Shown: positions 44,471-53,883, counted from the stretch's first letter. The stretch: 64,000 bases of DNA from Flavobacterium frigidarium DSM 17623 (GCF_000425505.1 NZ_AUDO01000013.1:48534-112533), one strand, 5' to 3'. Notes: a model not told the origin generated them from the letters alone. Numbers and translations: made by a program.

Positions 44471-45067
44471 ATGTCATTAAAGAAAGCTTACCTTCTCATA
44501 TTTATAATATTAGTTGTTGATCAAATATCTAAAATATTTGTCAAAACAAATTTCATCTTAGGCGAAGAAGTCGAAATTTTGAGTTGGTTTAAAATTTTAT
44601 TCATTGAGAATGAAGGGATGGCTTGGGGAACCGAAATTCCAGGGGCATATGGTAAATTGTTTCTAACACTTTTTAGACTAGTTGCTGTAGGTGGTATCGC
44701 CTATTGGTTGTATGATTCAGTTCATAATAAGCACAGTTCAAATCATTTAATCATCGCGATCGCATTAATCCTTGCAGGAGCATTTGGTAATATCATAGAT
44801 TCTGTTTTTTATGGCGTTATTTTCGATGATAGTCACCAGCAATTAGCCACTATTTTCACAAATCAACCATATGGAACCTATTTTCATGGTAAAGTAGTAG
44901 ATATGTTTTACTTCCCTATCTGGCATGGTATTTTACCAAGTTGGTTGCCTATTTGGGGCGGACGTGATTTTACATTTTTCAATGCTATTTTTAACGTTGC
45001 TGATATGGCAATATGCGTGGGTGTAGGAATTCTAATTTTCTTCAATAAAAAAGCTTTCAATAAGTAA
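44471..45067 (+). CDS. lspA: Lipoprotein signal peptidase (signal peptidase II)
   Basis: 198 residues with four membrane segments. The family motifs are VVDQISKIFVK near the N-terminus, AGAFGNIIDSVFYG with the first catalytic aspartate, and FNAIFNVADMAICVG with the second. It removes the signal peptide from lipid-modified lipoproteins at the inner membrane. The roughly 25-residue extra segment between the two aspartates (DDSHQQLATIFTNQPYG) is typical of Bacteroidetes LspA. Confidence 0.95.
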   Translation: MSLKKAYLLIFIILVVDQISKIFVKTNFILGEEVEILSWFKILFIENEGMAWGTEIPGAYGKLFLTLFRLVAVGGIAYWLYDSVHNKHSSNHLIIAIALILAGAFGNIIDSVFYGVIFDDSHQQLATIFTNQPYGTYFHGKVVDMFYFPIWHGILPSWLPIWGGRDFTFFNAIFNVADMAICVGVGILIFFNKKAFNK

Positions 45068-45076
45068 TATTGTAAT

Positions 45077-45155
45077 TAGGAGCTATTTCCTGCTGTACAC
45101 TATATCTCTTATGGCGAACCACGCCACAAGAGGATGCCGTTTCCATCAGGGCTAA
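45077..45155. repeat. Structured intergenic repeat, copy 2
   Basis: Starts TAGGAGCTATTTCCTGCTGT and ends GAGGATGCCGTTTCCATCAG then GGCTAA. The central stem is ATC-TCTTATGGCG / CGCCACAAGAG-GAT, again with one unpaired G. It lies between the convergent lspA and lipoprotein genes. The same family is at 28341 and 53941. Confidence 0.88.
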
Positions 45156-45199
45156 GCGCAAAATATAAATTAGACACTATTAAAGGTTCAAGTAAATTC

Positions 45200-45247
45200 A
45201 AATAGAAAAAGGGTAACGATGTATAATCGTTACCCTTTTTTTCTATT
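45200..45247. terminator. Bidirectional intrinsic terminator
   Basis: Long stem: AAAAAGGGTAACGAT / ATCGTTACCCTTTTT with a short loop, extended by AATAG / CTATT outside. It ends the minus-strand surface-lipoprotein transcript and possibly the lspA transcript. Confidence 0.92.
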
Positions 45248-45258
45248 TTGAACAATGC

Positions 45259-46401
45259 TTATTTAAGCATCGATAAATCAGCGGCTCCTCTTACCTCAGT
45301 AGAGATCTCACCTATCGCTCCAGCATTATATTGCGCGGCTGTATATACTTTTACAAAGTCGATTCCTTTTAGGTTAACAGGATTTCCATTGTCATCTACT
45401 GCCCAATTAATGTCCATTACATTACCGCCATATTTACTGTATTCGGCATCATAGTTATCAGCATATCCCCATTCTAATGCATCAATACTTACATATCTAT
45501 CAACGTTAACAATAGGAAAAACTCTTGTTCCTTTAAAAACAAGTTCGGTTAAACTAGTTGCAAATAACGGGTAGTAATTTTGCGTATGATAACTATTAAT
45601 TGCTACAATATCATTGCTTCCTTTATTGTCAGTCCAAGACACATCTTTATAACTTCCAGGATTTGTATAAGTAACTTGATAATTTTTAATAGTACGCTCA
45701 TTAGTATAGTTGCTTCCTGCTAATTCATACCATTTGTCGTCTGCGATTCCGTTGCCGTTACTGTCAAATGAAACTTGAACAATACCAGGTTCAGATCCTC
45801 CTTTGAAAGCATTACCATAAACAACAAAATCTTTACTATCAACTGCATTTTCAATGGTGTGATCAAATGTAAAAATTACATAACCTCCCCAGGCTCCCAG
45901 AGATAGGGTATTGGTTTTAGAACCAACAATTTTTTCAGCAGCCTCTGGTGTTCCAAAACCACTATTGATGAATTGACCAGGAGCAGGTAAATACTGCATA
46001 ACTTTAGAGATAAACTGTGAACTTGTTTCTATTTTGGCTCTAAAATATAAAGCATACGGATCAGAAATTTTTACTTCGTAACTTCTCTCGATAGTATTTG
46101 TATTAGAAATAGCTATAAATTGAAGGGTAAAAGCTTCTGCACTTTCAGATAAAAAATTTATTTCTTGGGTTGTAGCAATCTCAACTCCATCTTTAAGCCA
46201 TTGAAACTTTACTGTTTCGTCTAGGTTTGAGATTTCAGGATTAATAATAATTGGATCTCCCAATGTTAGTTCATAAGTAACCTGATATTCGGTAGTGGTA
46301 AAAGCGATAGGTGTGCCGTTGTCATCATTGTCAGAGCATGAGCTCAGCAAAAGTAGGGCGCTGAAAAGTACCAAAAAATAATGTGTAAATTTGTTTTGCA
46401 T
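45259..46401 (-). CDS. Surface lipoprotein under B12-riboswitch control
   Basis: 380 residues. Lipoprotein signal with LLLLSSC, followed by SDNDDNG, an acidic run often seen in surface-exposed Bacteroidetes lipoproteins. An immunoglobulin/PKD-like domain (about 35-115) precedes a larger domain with FVVYGNAFKGG, SFDSNGNGIADDKWYELAGSNY (calcium-loop-like) and GGNVMDINWAVDDNGNPV. I recall similar proteins in Bacteroidetes cobalamin-uptake loci next to BtuB. The upstream cobalamin riboswitch supports a role in B12 binding or uptake. No BtuB or transporter gene is adjacent here. Confidence 0.82.
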   Translation of the reverse strand: MQNKFTHYFLVLFSALLLLSSCSDNDDNGTPIAFTTTEYQVTYELTLGDPIIINPEISNLDETVKFQWLKDGVEIATTQEINFLSESAEAFTLQFIAISNTNTIERSYEVKISDPYALYFRAKIETSSQFISKVMQYLPAPGQFINSGFGTPEAAEKIVGSKTNTLSLGAWGGYVIFTFDHTIENAVDSKDFVVYGNAFKGGSEPGIVQVSFDSNGNGIADDKWYELAGSNYTNERTIKNYQVTYTNPGSYKDVSWTDNKGSNDIVAINSYHTQNYYPLFATSLTELVFKGTRVFPIVNVDRYVSIDALEWGYADNYDAEYSKYGGNVMDINWAVDDNGNPVNLKGIDFVKVYTAAQYNAGAIGEISTEVRGAADLSMLK

Positions 46402-46504
46402 TTGAATTGTATTTAAAATTAATAATTGTGATTAACTTAATTACAAAACAGTAAGGAATGAAAAATAGGAATAGAAAGACTACTCCAAAGCGATAACTCC
46501 CGAA

Positions 46505-46703
46505 AGCTTTGTTGTTGTGATTCTTGGCAGGTCTTCTGACTCATTCCACTTTTTATACCTTCCCATCAATTGTGACAGTGGTTCTTATAAAAAGTATTTC
46601 CTGATTACATCAGGTACGAATTTACAGCAGCGGGAACTGTTCAGGATTTACACCTGATTCCCTTTTAATGCTTTTCCTTGAAATAAAAGCAACCAAAAAG
46701 CGT
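46505..46703 (-). promoter_or_regulatory. Cobalamin (B12) riboswitch
   Basis: Read on the minus strand, the conserved AdoCbl-aptamer blocks occur in order: GGGAATCAGGTGTAAATCC, then CAGTTCCCGCTGCTGTAA (B12 box region), CCACTG, GGGAAGG, and finally AGTCAGAAGACCTGCC. P1 can form between GCTTT...GTTG at its 5' end and CAAC...AAAGC at its 3' end. The P1 3' strand CAAAGC (46506-46511) can instead pair with a downstream GCTTTG (46486-46491), a plausible switch. It lies about 100 bases before the lipoprotein start and would repress it when B12 is plentiful. Confidence 0.93.
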
Positions 46704-46704
46704 G

Positions 46705-46712
46705 CAAAACTA
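46705..46712 (-). promoter_or_regulatory. -7 promoter box of the riboswitch transcript
   Basis: On the minus strand TAGTTTTG, an exact TAnnTTTG match, directly upstream of the aptamer. A TTG is 26 bases further upstream, slightly outside the usual range. Confidence 0.6.
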
Positions 46713-46754
46713 AGCTTTTTTTCTGAGAGTAAATCTTACAATCTAGCTTTTTAC

Positions 46755-46787
46755 ATAATAATGATCTGCACTGAATATCATTATTAT
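46755..46787. repeat. Perfect AT-rich inverted repeat
   Basis: ATAATAATGAT / ATCATTATTAT, 11-base arms with an 11-base loop, between the folate gene and the riboswitch promoter. It could be a transcript-end hairpin for the folate gene or an operator; no T-run is attached. Confidence 0.5.
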
Positions 46788-46821
46788 CAAATAAGAAAAT
46801 ATTTGGAGTTAAGTAACAGTA

Positions 46822-47394
46822 TTAATTAAATGTGTAGATTTTTTCAGGAGTGACGCAATAATTCAAAGGAATGTCATTTTCAAAAACATCACTAATGATT
46901 TCCTCTGCTTCAAAAAAAGATAAACCTATCTTAATAGCGTCAGCAGTGCATTCAGATAAAAATTTGTCATAAAACCCTTTGCCATAACCTACTCGGTGAC
47001 CTTTTAAATCAAAAGCTAAAAGTGGTACAAAAACAACTTCTATTTTTTTAGATGCTACTTCGATTCCGTCTACTGGTTCGGGAATGTTGTATTCGTTTTT
47101 TTTGATTTTAGTATTATCCGTTAATAGAAAATGAGTCATTTCTCGGGTTTCAAAATCAGATTTGGAGATAATAATATCCTTGTCTCTTCCTGAAAGCAAA
47201 TGCAAAATCAATTCAGTATCAATTTCCTTATGTTCAGTTATAGACAAGAAAATATGAAAGTAATTTTTATCCCAAATAGGTAGTTTCAATAAGGCATTGG
47301 CTATAGCCATACTTTTTTCTTCAATAAGATCTACTGAAAGTTCCTGACGCAAACTTTTATACTTTTTTCTTAACTCTTTTTTACTCTGTTGCAT
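46822..47394 (-). CDS. 5-formyltetrahydrofolate cyclo-ligase
   Basis: 190 residues. The N-terminal SKKELRKKYKSLRQ carries the usual ATP-binding basic residues, and the signature RVGYGKGFYDKFL is near residue 135. It converts 5-formyl-THF to 5,10-methenyl-THF with ATP. The gene start lies 14 bases inside the end of the upstream deacylase gene, so translation is likely coupled. It may equally be called ygfA/fthC. Confidence 0.92.
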   Translation of the reverse strand: MQQSKKELRKKYKSLRQELSVDLIEEKSMAIANALLKLPIWDKNYFHIFLSITEHKEIDTELILHLLSGRDKDIIISKSDFETREMTHFLLTDNTKIKKNEYNIPEPVDGIEVASKKIEVVFVPLLAFDLKGHRVGYGKGFYDKFLSECTADAIKIGLSFFEAEEIISDVFENDIPLNYCVTPEKIYTFN

Positions 47395-48358
47395 CAGCTA
47401 TTTTTTTTGAAATATGGTATACTGCATCACCTTGATAAGCGATAGGAGCTTGGTTTGCATTGATAACATAGCCATCATGAGGTGCTTTGATTTTTCGAAC
47501 AAATTTCCCAAAAGGATCTGTAATTGTAGCGAGAACAGTGCCCTTATCTACAAAGGAACCCACTTTACCGTTATCGTGTAAAAGCCCTGAACATTTTGCT
47601 CTAATCCACACCGATCTCTCTATGTAAATTGTTTTCTGGCTAGGCTCTTTAATTTCGTGTTTAGGGTCAAGCATTTCAAGGTGCCTTAAAATTCTTTTGG
47701 CTCCATCAGTTCCTGCATCGGCAACGGGGTAATTTATATCTAGTGACTTTCCACCTTCAAAAAGCAGCATTTTCACATTTAGCTTTTGACTTGCGTTTCT
47801 AAAACTGCCTCCTATATTTTTTGAGAATAGTGTAAAGGGTGCGCTGAAGGCGTCGGCCAAAGTTTTTAATTCGTCATTGTTAGGAGCTAGTCTAATTTGT
47901 GGAGCATTGAATCTACTTGCGCCACCGGCATGAAAATCTACGGCATAGTCAACATGAGGCATGATTTCGGTAAGGATGTGGTAAGCAAATCGACTGGCTA
48001 GAGAACCTTTTTTGCTCCCTGGGAAAACTCTATTTAAATCGCGACCATCGGGGAATTCTCGAGATTTATTAATAAAACCAAACATATTAATAACGGGAAT
48101 ACAGATAATGGTTCCTCTCTTTGGTTTGTTTATTTTTCGAATAATTAACTGTCGTACAATTTCGATTCCGTTAATCTCATCACCATGAATTCCAGCCGAG
48201 AAAAGTACGGTGGGACCGTCAATTTTCGAGCGTTGCACAATGATTGGGATTTTCAATTTAGTAGTGTTGTGCAGTTTTGCAATTTCCATATTTATGGTCT
48301 TGCTCTCCCCAGGTAAAATGGATTGTCCTAGAATGGTAATCTCTTTTGAATTTTTCAT
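47381..48358 (-). CDS. Succinylglutamate desuccinylase/aspartoacylase-family zinc deacylase
   Basis: 325 residues. Zinc ligands H and E in SAGIHGDEINGIEIVRQ, the RDLNR motif (FPDGRDLNRVFPG) and the third ligand in DFHAGG. The C-terminal ~80 residues form a beta-rich, lipoyl-like domain (VRKIKAPHDGYVINANQAP). Family members remove acyl groups from amino acids, but the true substrate is not clear. It overlaps the folate gene by 14 bases. Confidence 0.87.
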   Translation of the reverse strand: MKNSKEITILGQSILPGESKTINMEIAKLHNTTKLKIPIIVQRSKIDGPTVLFSAGIHGDEINGIEIVRQLIIRKINKPKRGTIICIPVINMFGFINKSREFPDGRDLNRVFPGSKKGSLASRFAYHILTEIMPHVDYAVDFHAGGASRFNAPQIRLAPNNDELKTLADAFSAPFTLFSKNIGGSFRNASQKLNVKMLLFEGGKSLDINYPVADAGTDGAKRILRHLEMLDPKHEIKEPSQKTIYIERSVWIRAKCSGLLHDNGKVGSFVDKGTVLATITDPFGKFVRKIKAPHDGYVINANQAPIAYQGDAVYHISKKIADATE

Positions 48359-48494
48359 ATTGAATTAAAAGTTAAAAATAGAAATAATTATTTGGATTTC
48401 GTAAATTTGAAAATAAATCAATGGGCTTTAGTAGAATTTAAAGCATCTTCTAGGTTTGCAGCGTAATTTAGCGCTTTTTTACATATACATAACA

Positions 48495-50297
48495 ATGCAG
48501 AAACCCACACTCGAACTTCAAATACAAACATTGCCAGATGGACCTGGTGTATACCAATACTACGATAAAGAGGGTAAAATCCTTTATGTAGGAAAGGCAA
48601 AAAATTTAAAAAAACGCGTTTCATCTTATTTTAATAAAGTACACGATACAGCCAAAACAAATGTTCTGGTTAAGAAAATTGTTACTATAAAACACATCGT
48701 TGTTCCTACCGAAACCGATGCGCTTTTATTAGAAAACAATTTAATCAAAACATTGCAGCCACGCTATAATGTATTGCTTCGTGATGATAAAACGTACCCT
48801 TGGATTTGTATAAAAAAGGAACCTTTCTCTCGTATTTTTGCCACCCGTAGAATGGTTAAAGATGGCTCAGAATATTTTGGGCCGTATACTAGTTTTAAAA
48901 CAGTAAATACGATCTTAGAATTAATAAAAGAATTGTATCCTTTACGCACGTGTAACTATGATTTAACACCTTCAAATATTGATAGTGGGAAATTTAAAGT
49001 GTGTCTTGAATACCATATAGGCAATTGTAAAGGACCATGTGAAGGGTATGAAAGCCTTGAAAATTACCAAAAACAAGTGGACGCTATTCGCGAAATCCTA
49101 AAAGGGAATTTCAAAGAAAGCATGAAGGATTTCAAGCGCGTGATGATTGAGCTTGCTCAGGATATGCACTTTGAAGAAGCGCAAAAAATTAAAGAAAAGA
49201 TAGAGGTTTTAGAAAATTATCAATCACGTTCTACAATTATAAACCCTAAAATCACCAACATCGACGTGTTCTCTATCGTATCTGATGAAGCGGCTGGTTT
49301 CGTAAATTTTCTCCAGATTTCGCATGGCTCGATCATTCGGTCACACACCATGGAAATCAAGAAAAAACTGGAGGAAACAGATGAGGAATTATTAGAATTA
49401 GCAATTATCGAACTCCGAGAGCGTTTTCAGTTACTATCTAAGGAAATTATTGTTCCATTTCAAGTGGACTTGGGTGAAAACATTAAGGTCACTGTTCCTC
49501 AATTAGGAGATAAAAAGCAAATTCTAGATCTTTCTATTCGAAATGCTAAATTTTATAGAATCGAACAATTGAAGCAATTGCAAATTGTAGACCCTGACCG
49601 ACACACTACTAGAATCATGGCGCAAATGCAGAAAGATTTGCGACTACCTGTAGAGCCGCGTCATATAGAATGTTTTGACAACTCAAATATTCAAGGAACA
49701 AATCCAGTAGCAGCTTGTGTTGTTTTTAAAGATGGAAAACCTAGTAAAAAAGACTACCGACACTTCAATATAAAAACGGTAGAAGGACCTGACGATTTTG
49801 CGTCGATGACCGAGGTTGTTTACCGCAGGTATAAAAGATTGCTTGATGAAAACGAACCCCTTCCTAATTTAATTATTATTGATGGTGGTAAAGGGCAACT
49901 TTCTGCTGCTTTAAAAAGTTTAGACGATTTAGAATTGCGTGGTAAAATAGCTATAATAGGAATTGCAAAACGCTTAGAAGAGCTTTTTTATCCAGGTGAT
50001 TCGGTGCCATTATATTTAGATAAAAAATCAGAGACTTTAAAAGTCATACAACAATTGCGTAATGAGGCGCACCGTTTTGGAATCACACACCACCGCGATA
50101 AACGTAGTAAAGCTGCACTGAATTCTTCGATAGAGTCCATTCCCGGCATTGGAGAAAAAACAATGTTAACGCTCATTCAGCATTTTAAAAGTGTAAAAAG
50201 ATTGAAATTAGCGACAGAAAAAGAAATAACAGATGTGATTGGTGTGTCGAAAGCAAAAAAAATTGTCGACTTTTACAAAAACATAACTAAGTCATAG
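48495..50297 (+). CDS. uvrC: UvrABC system protein C
   Basis: 600 residues from the ATG at 48495 (MQKPTLELQIQTLPDGPGVY); an in-frame ATG 39 bases upstream adds hydrophobic residues not seen in the family. GIY-YIG nuclease domain (about 15-95: GPGVYQYYDKEGKILYVGKAKNL), a UVR motif (FEEAQKIKEKIEVLENYQ), an RNase H-like nuclease domain (IECFDNSNIQGTNPVA, LIIIDGGKGQLSAA) and helix-hairpin-helix motifs at the end. It makes the two cuts in nucleotide excision repair. Confidence 0.96.
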   Translation: MQKPTLELQIQTLPDGPGVYQYYDKEGKILYVGKAKNLKKRVSSYFNKVHDTAKTNVLVKKIVTIKHIVVPTETDALLLENNLIKTLQPRYNVLLRDDKTYPWICIKKEPFSRIFATRRMVKDGSEYFGPYTSFKTVNTILELIKELYPLRTCNYDLTPSNIDSGKFKVCLEYHIGNCKGPCEGYESLENYQKQVDAIREILKGNFKESMKDFKRVMIELAQDMHFEEAQKIKEKIEVLENYQSRSTIINPKITNIDVFSIVSDEAAGFVNFLQISHGSIIRSHTMEIKKKLEETDEELLELAIIELRERFQLLSKEIIVPFQVDLGENIKVTVPQLGDKKQILDLSIRNAKFYRIEQLKQLQIVDPDRHTTRIMAQMQKDLRLPVEPRHIECFDNSNIQGTNPVAACVVFKDGKPSKKDYRHFNIKTVEGPDDFASMTEVVYRRYKRLLDENEPLPNLIIIDGGKGQLSAALKSLDDLELRGKIAIIGIAKRLEELFYPGDSVPLYLDKKSETLKVIQQLRNEAHRFGITHHRDKRSKAALNSSIESIPGIGEKTMLTLIQHFKSVKRLKLATEKEITDVIGVSKAKKIVDFYKNITKS

Positions 50298-50341
50298 CTA
50301 AGAACTTATTACTATCTTGATTTTATAATCCACCTATTCCT

Positions 50342-52543
50342 ATGAATAAATACTTATTGTTAGTTATTTCATTTTTTGCTTTTTCAACTGTGTTCGCACA
50401 AGAGCACAATCGTCCAAAAATTGGCTTGGTGTTGAGCGGTGGTGGAGCAAAAGGTTTTGCACATATAGGTGTTTTAAAAGTATTAGAAGATGCAGGTATT
50501 AAAATTGATTACATAGGAGGCACGAGCATGGGTGCGGTAATTGGAGGATTGTACGCCTCAGGATACACTGCTAATCAAATTGATTCGGTATTTCAAGTTA
50601 CTAATTTTGATAAACTTATCAATGACTATATTCCGCGTTCCTCAAAGAATTTTTACGAAAAAAGAAATGACGAACTCTATGCCTTAGTGCTGCCTTTTAC
50701 TAAATTTAGAGTGGGTATTCCTGAGGCCCTTTCTAAAGGGATGTATAATTTTAATTTGATAAGTAAATTAACGCGTCATGTACGTCATGTGCGCGACTTT
50801 AATCAATTGCCTATTCCGTTCTTATGCATAGGTACAGATATTGAAACTGGAAAACAAGTGATTCTTGATAGAGGGAATTTGGCGCAAGCAATTATAGCTA
50901 GTGCTGCTTTTCCGTCCCTATTTTCACCAGTTGAAGTGGATGGAAAACTACTTGTAGATGGTGGTGTAACTAATAATTATCCCATTGATGAAGTAATAAA
51001 GTTGGGCGCTGACATTATCATTGGTGTCGATGTTCAAGACGATTTGCTTACGCGTAAATCTTTAAAAGATGCTACACGCATATTAGTGCAGATAACAAAT
51101 TTGCATTCGATCGAAAAAATGAAAGAGAATATCGCTCAAACAGATATTTATATTAAACCAGATATTAAAGACTATGGTGTGATCTCATTTGACAAAGGAA
51201 ACGAAATTATTAAAAAAGGTGAAAATGCAACTTTTGCAGTCTACGATAAAATACAGTTACTAGCCAAAGATCAAGAACCTTATACAAAACCAAAATTAGT
51301 AGTTCCTAAAGACAGCATCGATATCAAAGAAATTAATATCAATCATCTTGATAATTTTACAAGAGATTATGTATTAGGAAAATTACGATTTAAACCGCAG
51401 TCAAAAATTGCCTACAGTCAGTTAGAAAGAGGAATTAATAACATTAATGCCACACAAAATTTTAGTACAATTAGTTATTCCCTTGAAGATGGTGGCGGAA
51501 AAGACAATTTAAAATTAGACTTAACAGAAAATCAAACTAAGTCTTATCTAAAATTCGGTTTGCATTTTGACGGCTTATTTAAAAGCGGAATCTTAATTAA
51601 CTTAACAAGAAGAAAGACTTTTTTTAAAAATGATGTCGCTTCCTTAGATGTTATTTTAGGAGATAATTTCAGATATGATTTTAATTACTATGTAGAAAAC
51701 GGATATAATTTAAGTTTGGGTTTTAAATCAAATTACAATCAGTTTAATAGAAACGTAGCTAGAGAATTGAGTGGAATCGATCCTACGGTTGTGGGAGCAA
51801 ATACTATTAATGTCGATTTTTCTGATTACACTAGTCAAATTTATTTTCAGTCTTTATTTGTGCAAAAGTTCTTGATAGGTGGAGGTTTAGAATACAAATT
51901 CCTTAAAATTAAATCAGAAACTGTGGTGAATGCAAGTCCTATATTTGATAAGAGTAGCTATTTTAGTACGTTCGCTTATATGAATTACGACTCATTCGAT
52001 AGTAAAAATTTTCCAACAAGAGGATGGTATTTTTCTGGAGATATCAAATCGTATTTATTCTCATCAGATTATACAAAAACTTTCGAACCTTTTAGTATTG
52101 TAAAAGCTGATTTTGGTGTGGCGGCTACAGTATTTAACCATGCGACAGTAAAATTACAAACAGATGCTGGATTGTCTTTTGGTAATGAGAGTGTGCCGTT
52201 TTTTAATTTTATTTTAGGTGGTTATGGTTATAAGCCTATTAACAATTTTAAACATTTCTATGGATACGACTTTTTGAGCATTGCGGGCGATAGTTATATT
52301 AAGACGGCGGTAACATTTGACTATCAATTATTCAAAAATAGCCACGTAAATTTTACGGCTAATTATGCAAATTTAGGAAACAGAATATTCGAATCTGTAG
52401 ATTGGATATCGCTTCCTAAATATTCAGGATACGCGTTAGGTTATGGCTTAGAAACAGTAATTGGTCCTATCGAAATCAAGCATTCTTGGTCTCCAGAAAA
52501 CTCAAAAGGCTATACTTGGTTTAGTGTAGGTTTTATGTTTTAA
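50342..52543 (+). CDS. Patatin-like phospholipase fused to an outer-membrane barrel
   Basis: 733 residues. Signal peptide MNKYLLLVISFFAFSTVFAQ. Patatin domain (about 25-310) with oxyanion loop GGGAKG (33-38), nucleophile S62 in GTSMG and the catalytic aspartate in VDGGVTNNYP. A POTRA-like segment (about 320-400) is followed by a BamA/TamA-like 16-strand barrel ending IEIKHSWSPENSKGYTWFSVGFMF. This matches the type V-D (PlpD-like) plan, in which the lipase is carried across the outer membrane. It follows uvrC by 44 bases but is probably functionally unrelated. Confidence 0.92.
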   Translation: MNKYLLLVISFFAFSTVFAQEHNRPKIGLVLSGGGAKGFAHIGVLKVLEDAGIKIDYIGGTSMGAVIGGLYASGYTANQIDSVFQVTNFDKLINDYIPRSSKNFYEKRNDELYALVLPFTKFRVGIPEALSKGMYNFNLISKLTRHVRHVRDFNQLPIPFLCIGTDIETGKQVILDRGNLAQAIIASAAFPSLFSPVEVDGKLLVDGGVTNNYPIDEVIKLGADIIIGVDVQDDLLTRKSLKDATRILVQITNLHSIEKMKENIAQTDIYIKPDIKDYGVISFDKGNEIIKKGENATFAVYDKIQLLAKDQEPYTKPKLVVPKDSIDIKEININHLDNFTRDYVLGKLRFKPQSKIAYSQLERGINNINATQNFSTISYSLEDGGGKDNLKLDLTENQTKSYLKFGLHFDGLFKSGILINLTRRKTFFKNDVASLDVILGDNFRYDFNYYVENGYNLSLGFKSNYNQFNRNVARELSGIDPTVVGANTINVDFSDYTSQIYFQSLFVQKFLIGGGLEYKFLKIKSETVVNASPIFDKSSYFSTFAYMNYDSFDSKNFPTRGWYFSGDIKSYLFSSDYTKTFEPFSIVKADFGVAATVFNHATVKLQTDAGLSFGNESVPFFNFILGGYGYKPINNFKHFYGYDFLSIAGDSYIKTAVTFDYQLFKNSHVNFTANYANLGNRIFESVDWISLPKYSGYALGYGLETVIGPIEIKHSWSPENSKGYTWFSVGFMF

Positions 52544-52582
52544 ATTTTATATTATTCAATAATAATTCCGATATTTGTTATT

Positions 52583-52648
52583 ATGAAAACGAAATGGGCA
52601 GGTTTATTAGAATATCTTCAATTCCTTATCAAGAGAAATCCTGAATAA
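52583..52648 (+). CDS. Possible 21-residue small protein
   Basis: A 21-codon ORF starting 39 bases past the patatin stop: MKTKWAGLLEYLQFLIKRNP ends in E. It is amphipathic and rich in K, L and W, and would form a short helix. The remaining spacer to hmgA has no other gene. I know no family for it; a chance ORF remains likely. Confidence 0.25.
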   Translation: MKTKWAGLLEYLQFLIKRNPE

Positions 52649-52725
52649 GTCATCTTTTTTTGATTTAGAATAGCAAATTTCAAAGCGATCTCGCTTAATT
52701 TAGTTACACTTAAAACAAAAAGAAC

Positions 52726-53883
52726 ATGCCATTATACCATAAACTAGGGACATTCCCTCAAAAAAGACACACGCAGTTTGTAAAACCAGATGGAGGTTTT
52801 TACTACGAACAACTATTTGGTACCGAAGGTTTCCATGGGCACGCTTCATTATCGTACCACGTTCACAGACCCACTCAGGTAAAAGAAATTCTAAAGTCGT
52901 ATTCGGTAGAACCAAAAATTGCTATTGGAAAAAACATTAAATCCTTATTATTAAAAGGGTTTGAGTTAAAACCAGCCGATGATTTCTTAGACAGTCGTAA
53001 AGCTATGTTAGTCAATAAAGACTGTACTATAGGTCTTGCTGCACCTAAAAAATCGCTAACAGACTATTTCTATAAAAATGCCGATGCTGATGAGATGATC
53101 TTCATCCACAAAGGAAAAGGAAAACTACGCACCATGCTAGGGAATATACCGTTTGAGTACGGTGATTACCTAATTATTCCACGCGGAATTATTTACCAGA
53201 TAGAGTTTGATACCGAAGAAAATCGCCTATTTTACGTAGAATCTTTTGCGCCATTTTATACGCCAAAACGTTATAAAAACGAATCTGGACAGCATCTAGA
53301 ACATGCACCGTTTTGCGAACGCGATTTTATCTTGCCGACAGAGCTAGAAACTCACGATGAAAAAGGCGACTTTTTAATCAAAATAAAAAAGGAAGGCATG
53401 ATTCACGAAGTGGTTTATGCAACACATCCTTTTGACGTGATTGGTTGGGATGGATACAATTTTCCATACGGATTTAGTATTCACAATTTCGAACCTATAA
53501 CAGGACGCGTACACCAACCGCCACCAGTACACCAAACGTTTGAGACGGCTACATTTGTGGTATGTTCATTCGTACCAAGGCTATACGATTACCATCCAAA
53601 ATCTGTTCCGGCACCATACAATCACAGTAATATTGATAGTGATGAAGTACTTTATTATGTAGACGGTGATTTTATGAGTCGCAATAATATCGAGCAAGGG
53701 CATATTACCTTACACCCAAAAGGGATTCCGCATGGTCCAGCGCCAGGAGCTATGGAGCGCAGTATTGGTCATACCGGTACAGAGGAATTGGCTGTCATGG
53801 TCGATACATTTCGTCCGTTGATGGTTACTGAAGAGGCTATGGGACTTGACGATGGTCAGTATTATAAATCTTGGGTAGAGTAG
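52726..53883 (+). CDS. hmgA: Homogentisate 1,2-dioxygenase
   Basis: 385 residues, cupin-fold iron enzyme. The C-terminal active-site region is rich in His and Glu: GRVHQPPPVHQTFET, then LHPKGIPHGPAPGAMER and GHTGTEELAVMVDTF. It opens the ring of homogentisate to maleylacetoacetate in tyrosine degradation. The partner hppD lies downstream on the same strand, with a structured repeat copy in the 246-base gap. Confidence 0.93.
   Translation: MPLYHKLGTFPQKRHTQFVKPDGGFYYEQLFGTEGFHGHASLSYHVHRPTQVKEILKSYSVEPKIAIGKNIKSLLLKGFELKPADDFLDSRKAMLVNKDCTIGLAAPKKSLTDYFYKNADADEMIFIHKGKGKLRTMLGNIPFEYGDYLIIPRGIIYQIEFDTEENRLFYVESFAPFYTPKRYKNESGQHLEHAPFCERDFILPTELETHDEKGDFLIKIKKEGMIHEVVYATHPFDVIGWDGYNFPYGFSIHNFEPITGRVHQPPPVHQTFETATFVVCSFVPRLYDYHPKSVPAPYNHSNIDSDEVLYYVDGDFMSRNNIEQGHITLHPKGIPHGPAPGAMERSIGHTGTEELAVMVDTFRPLMVTEEAMGLDDGQYYKSWVE

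Noticed and set aside
46822..48358. Idea that the folate and deacylase genes are under the B12 riboswitch
   Set aside because: Both are upstream of the riboswitch on the same strand, so the switch cannot control them.
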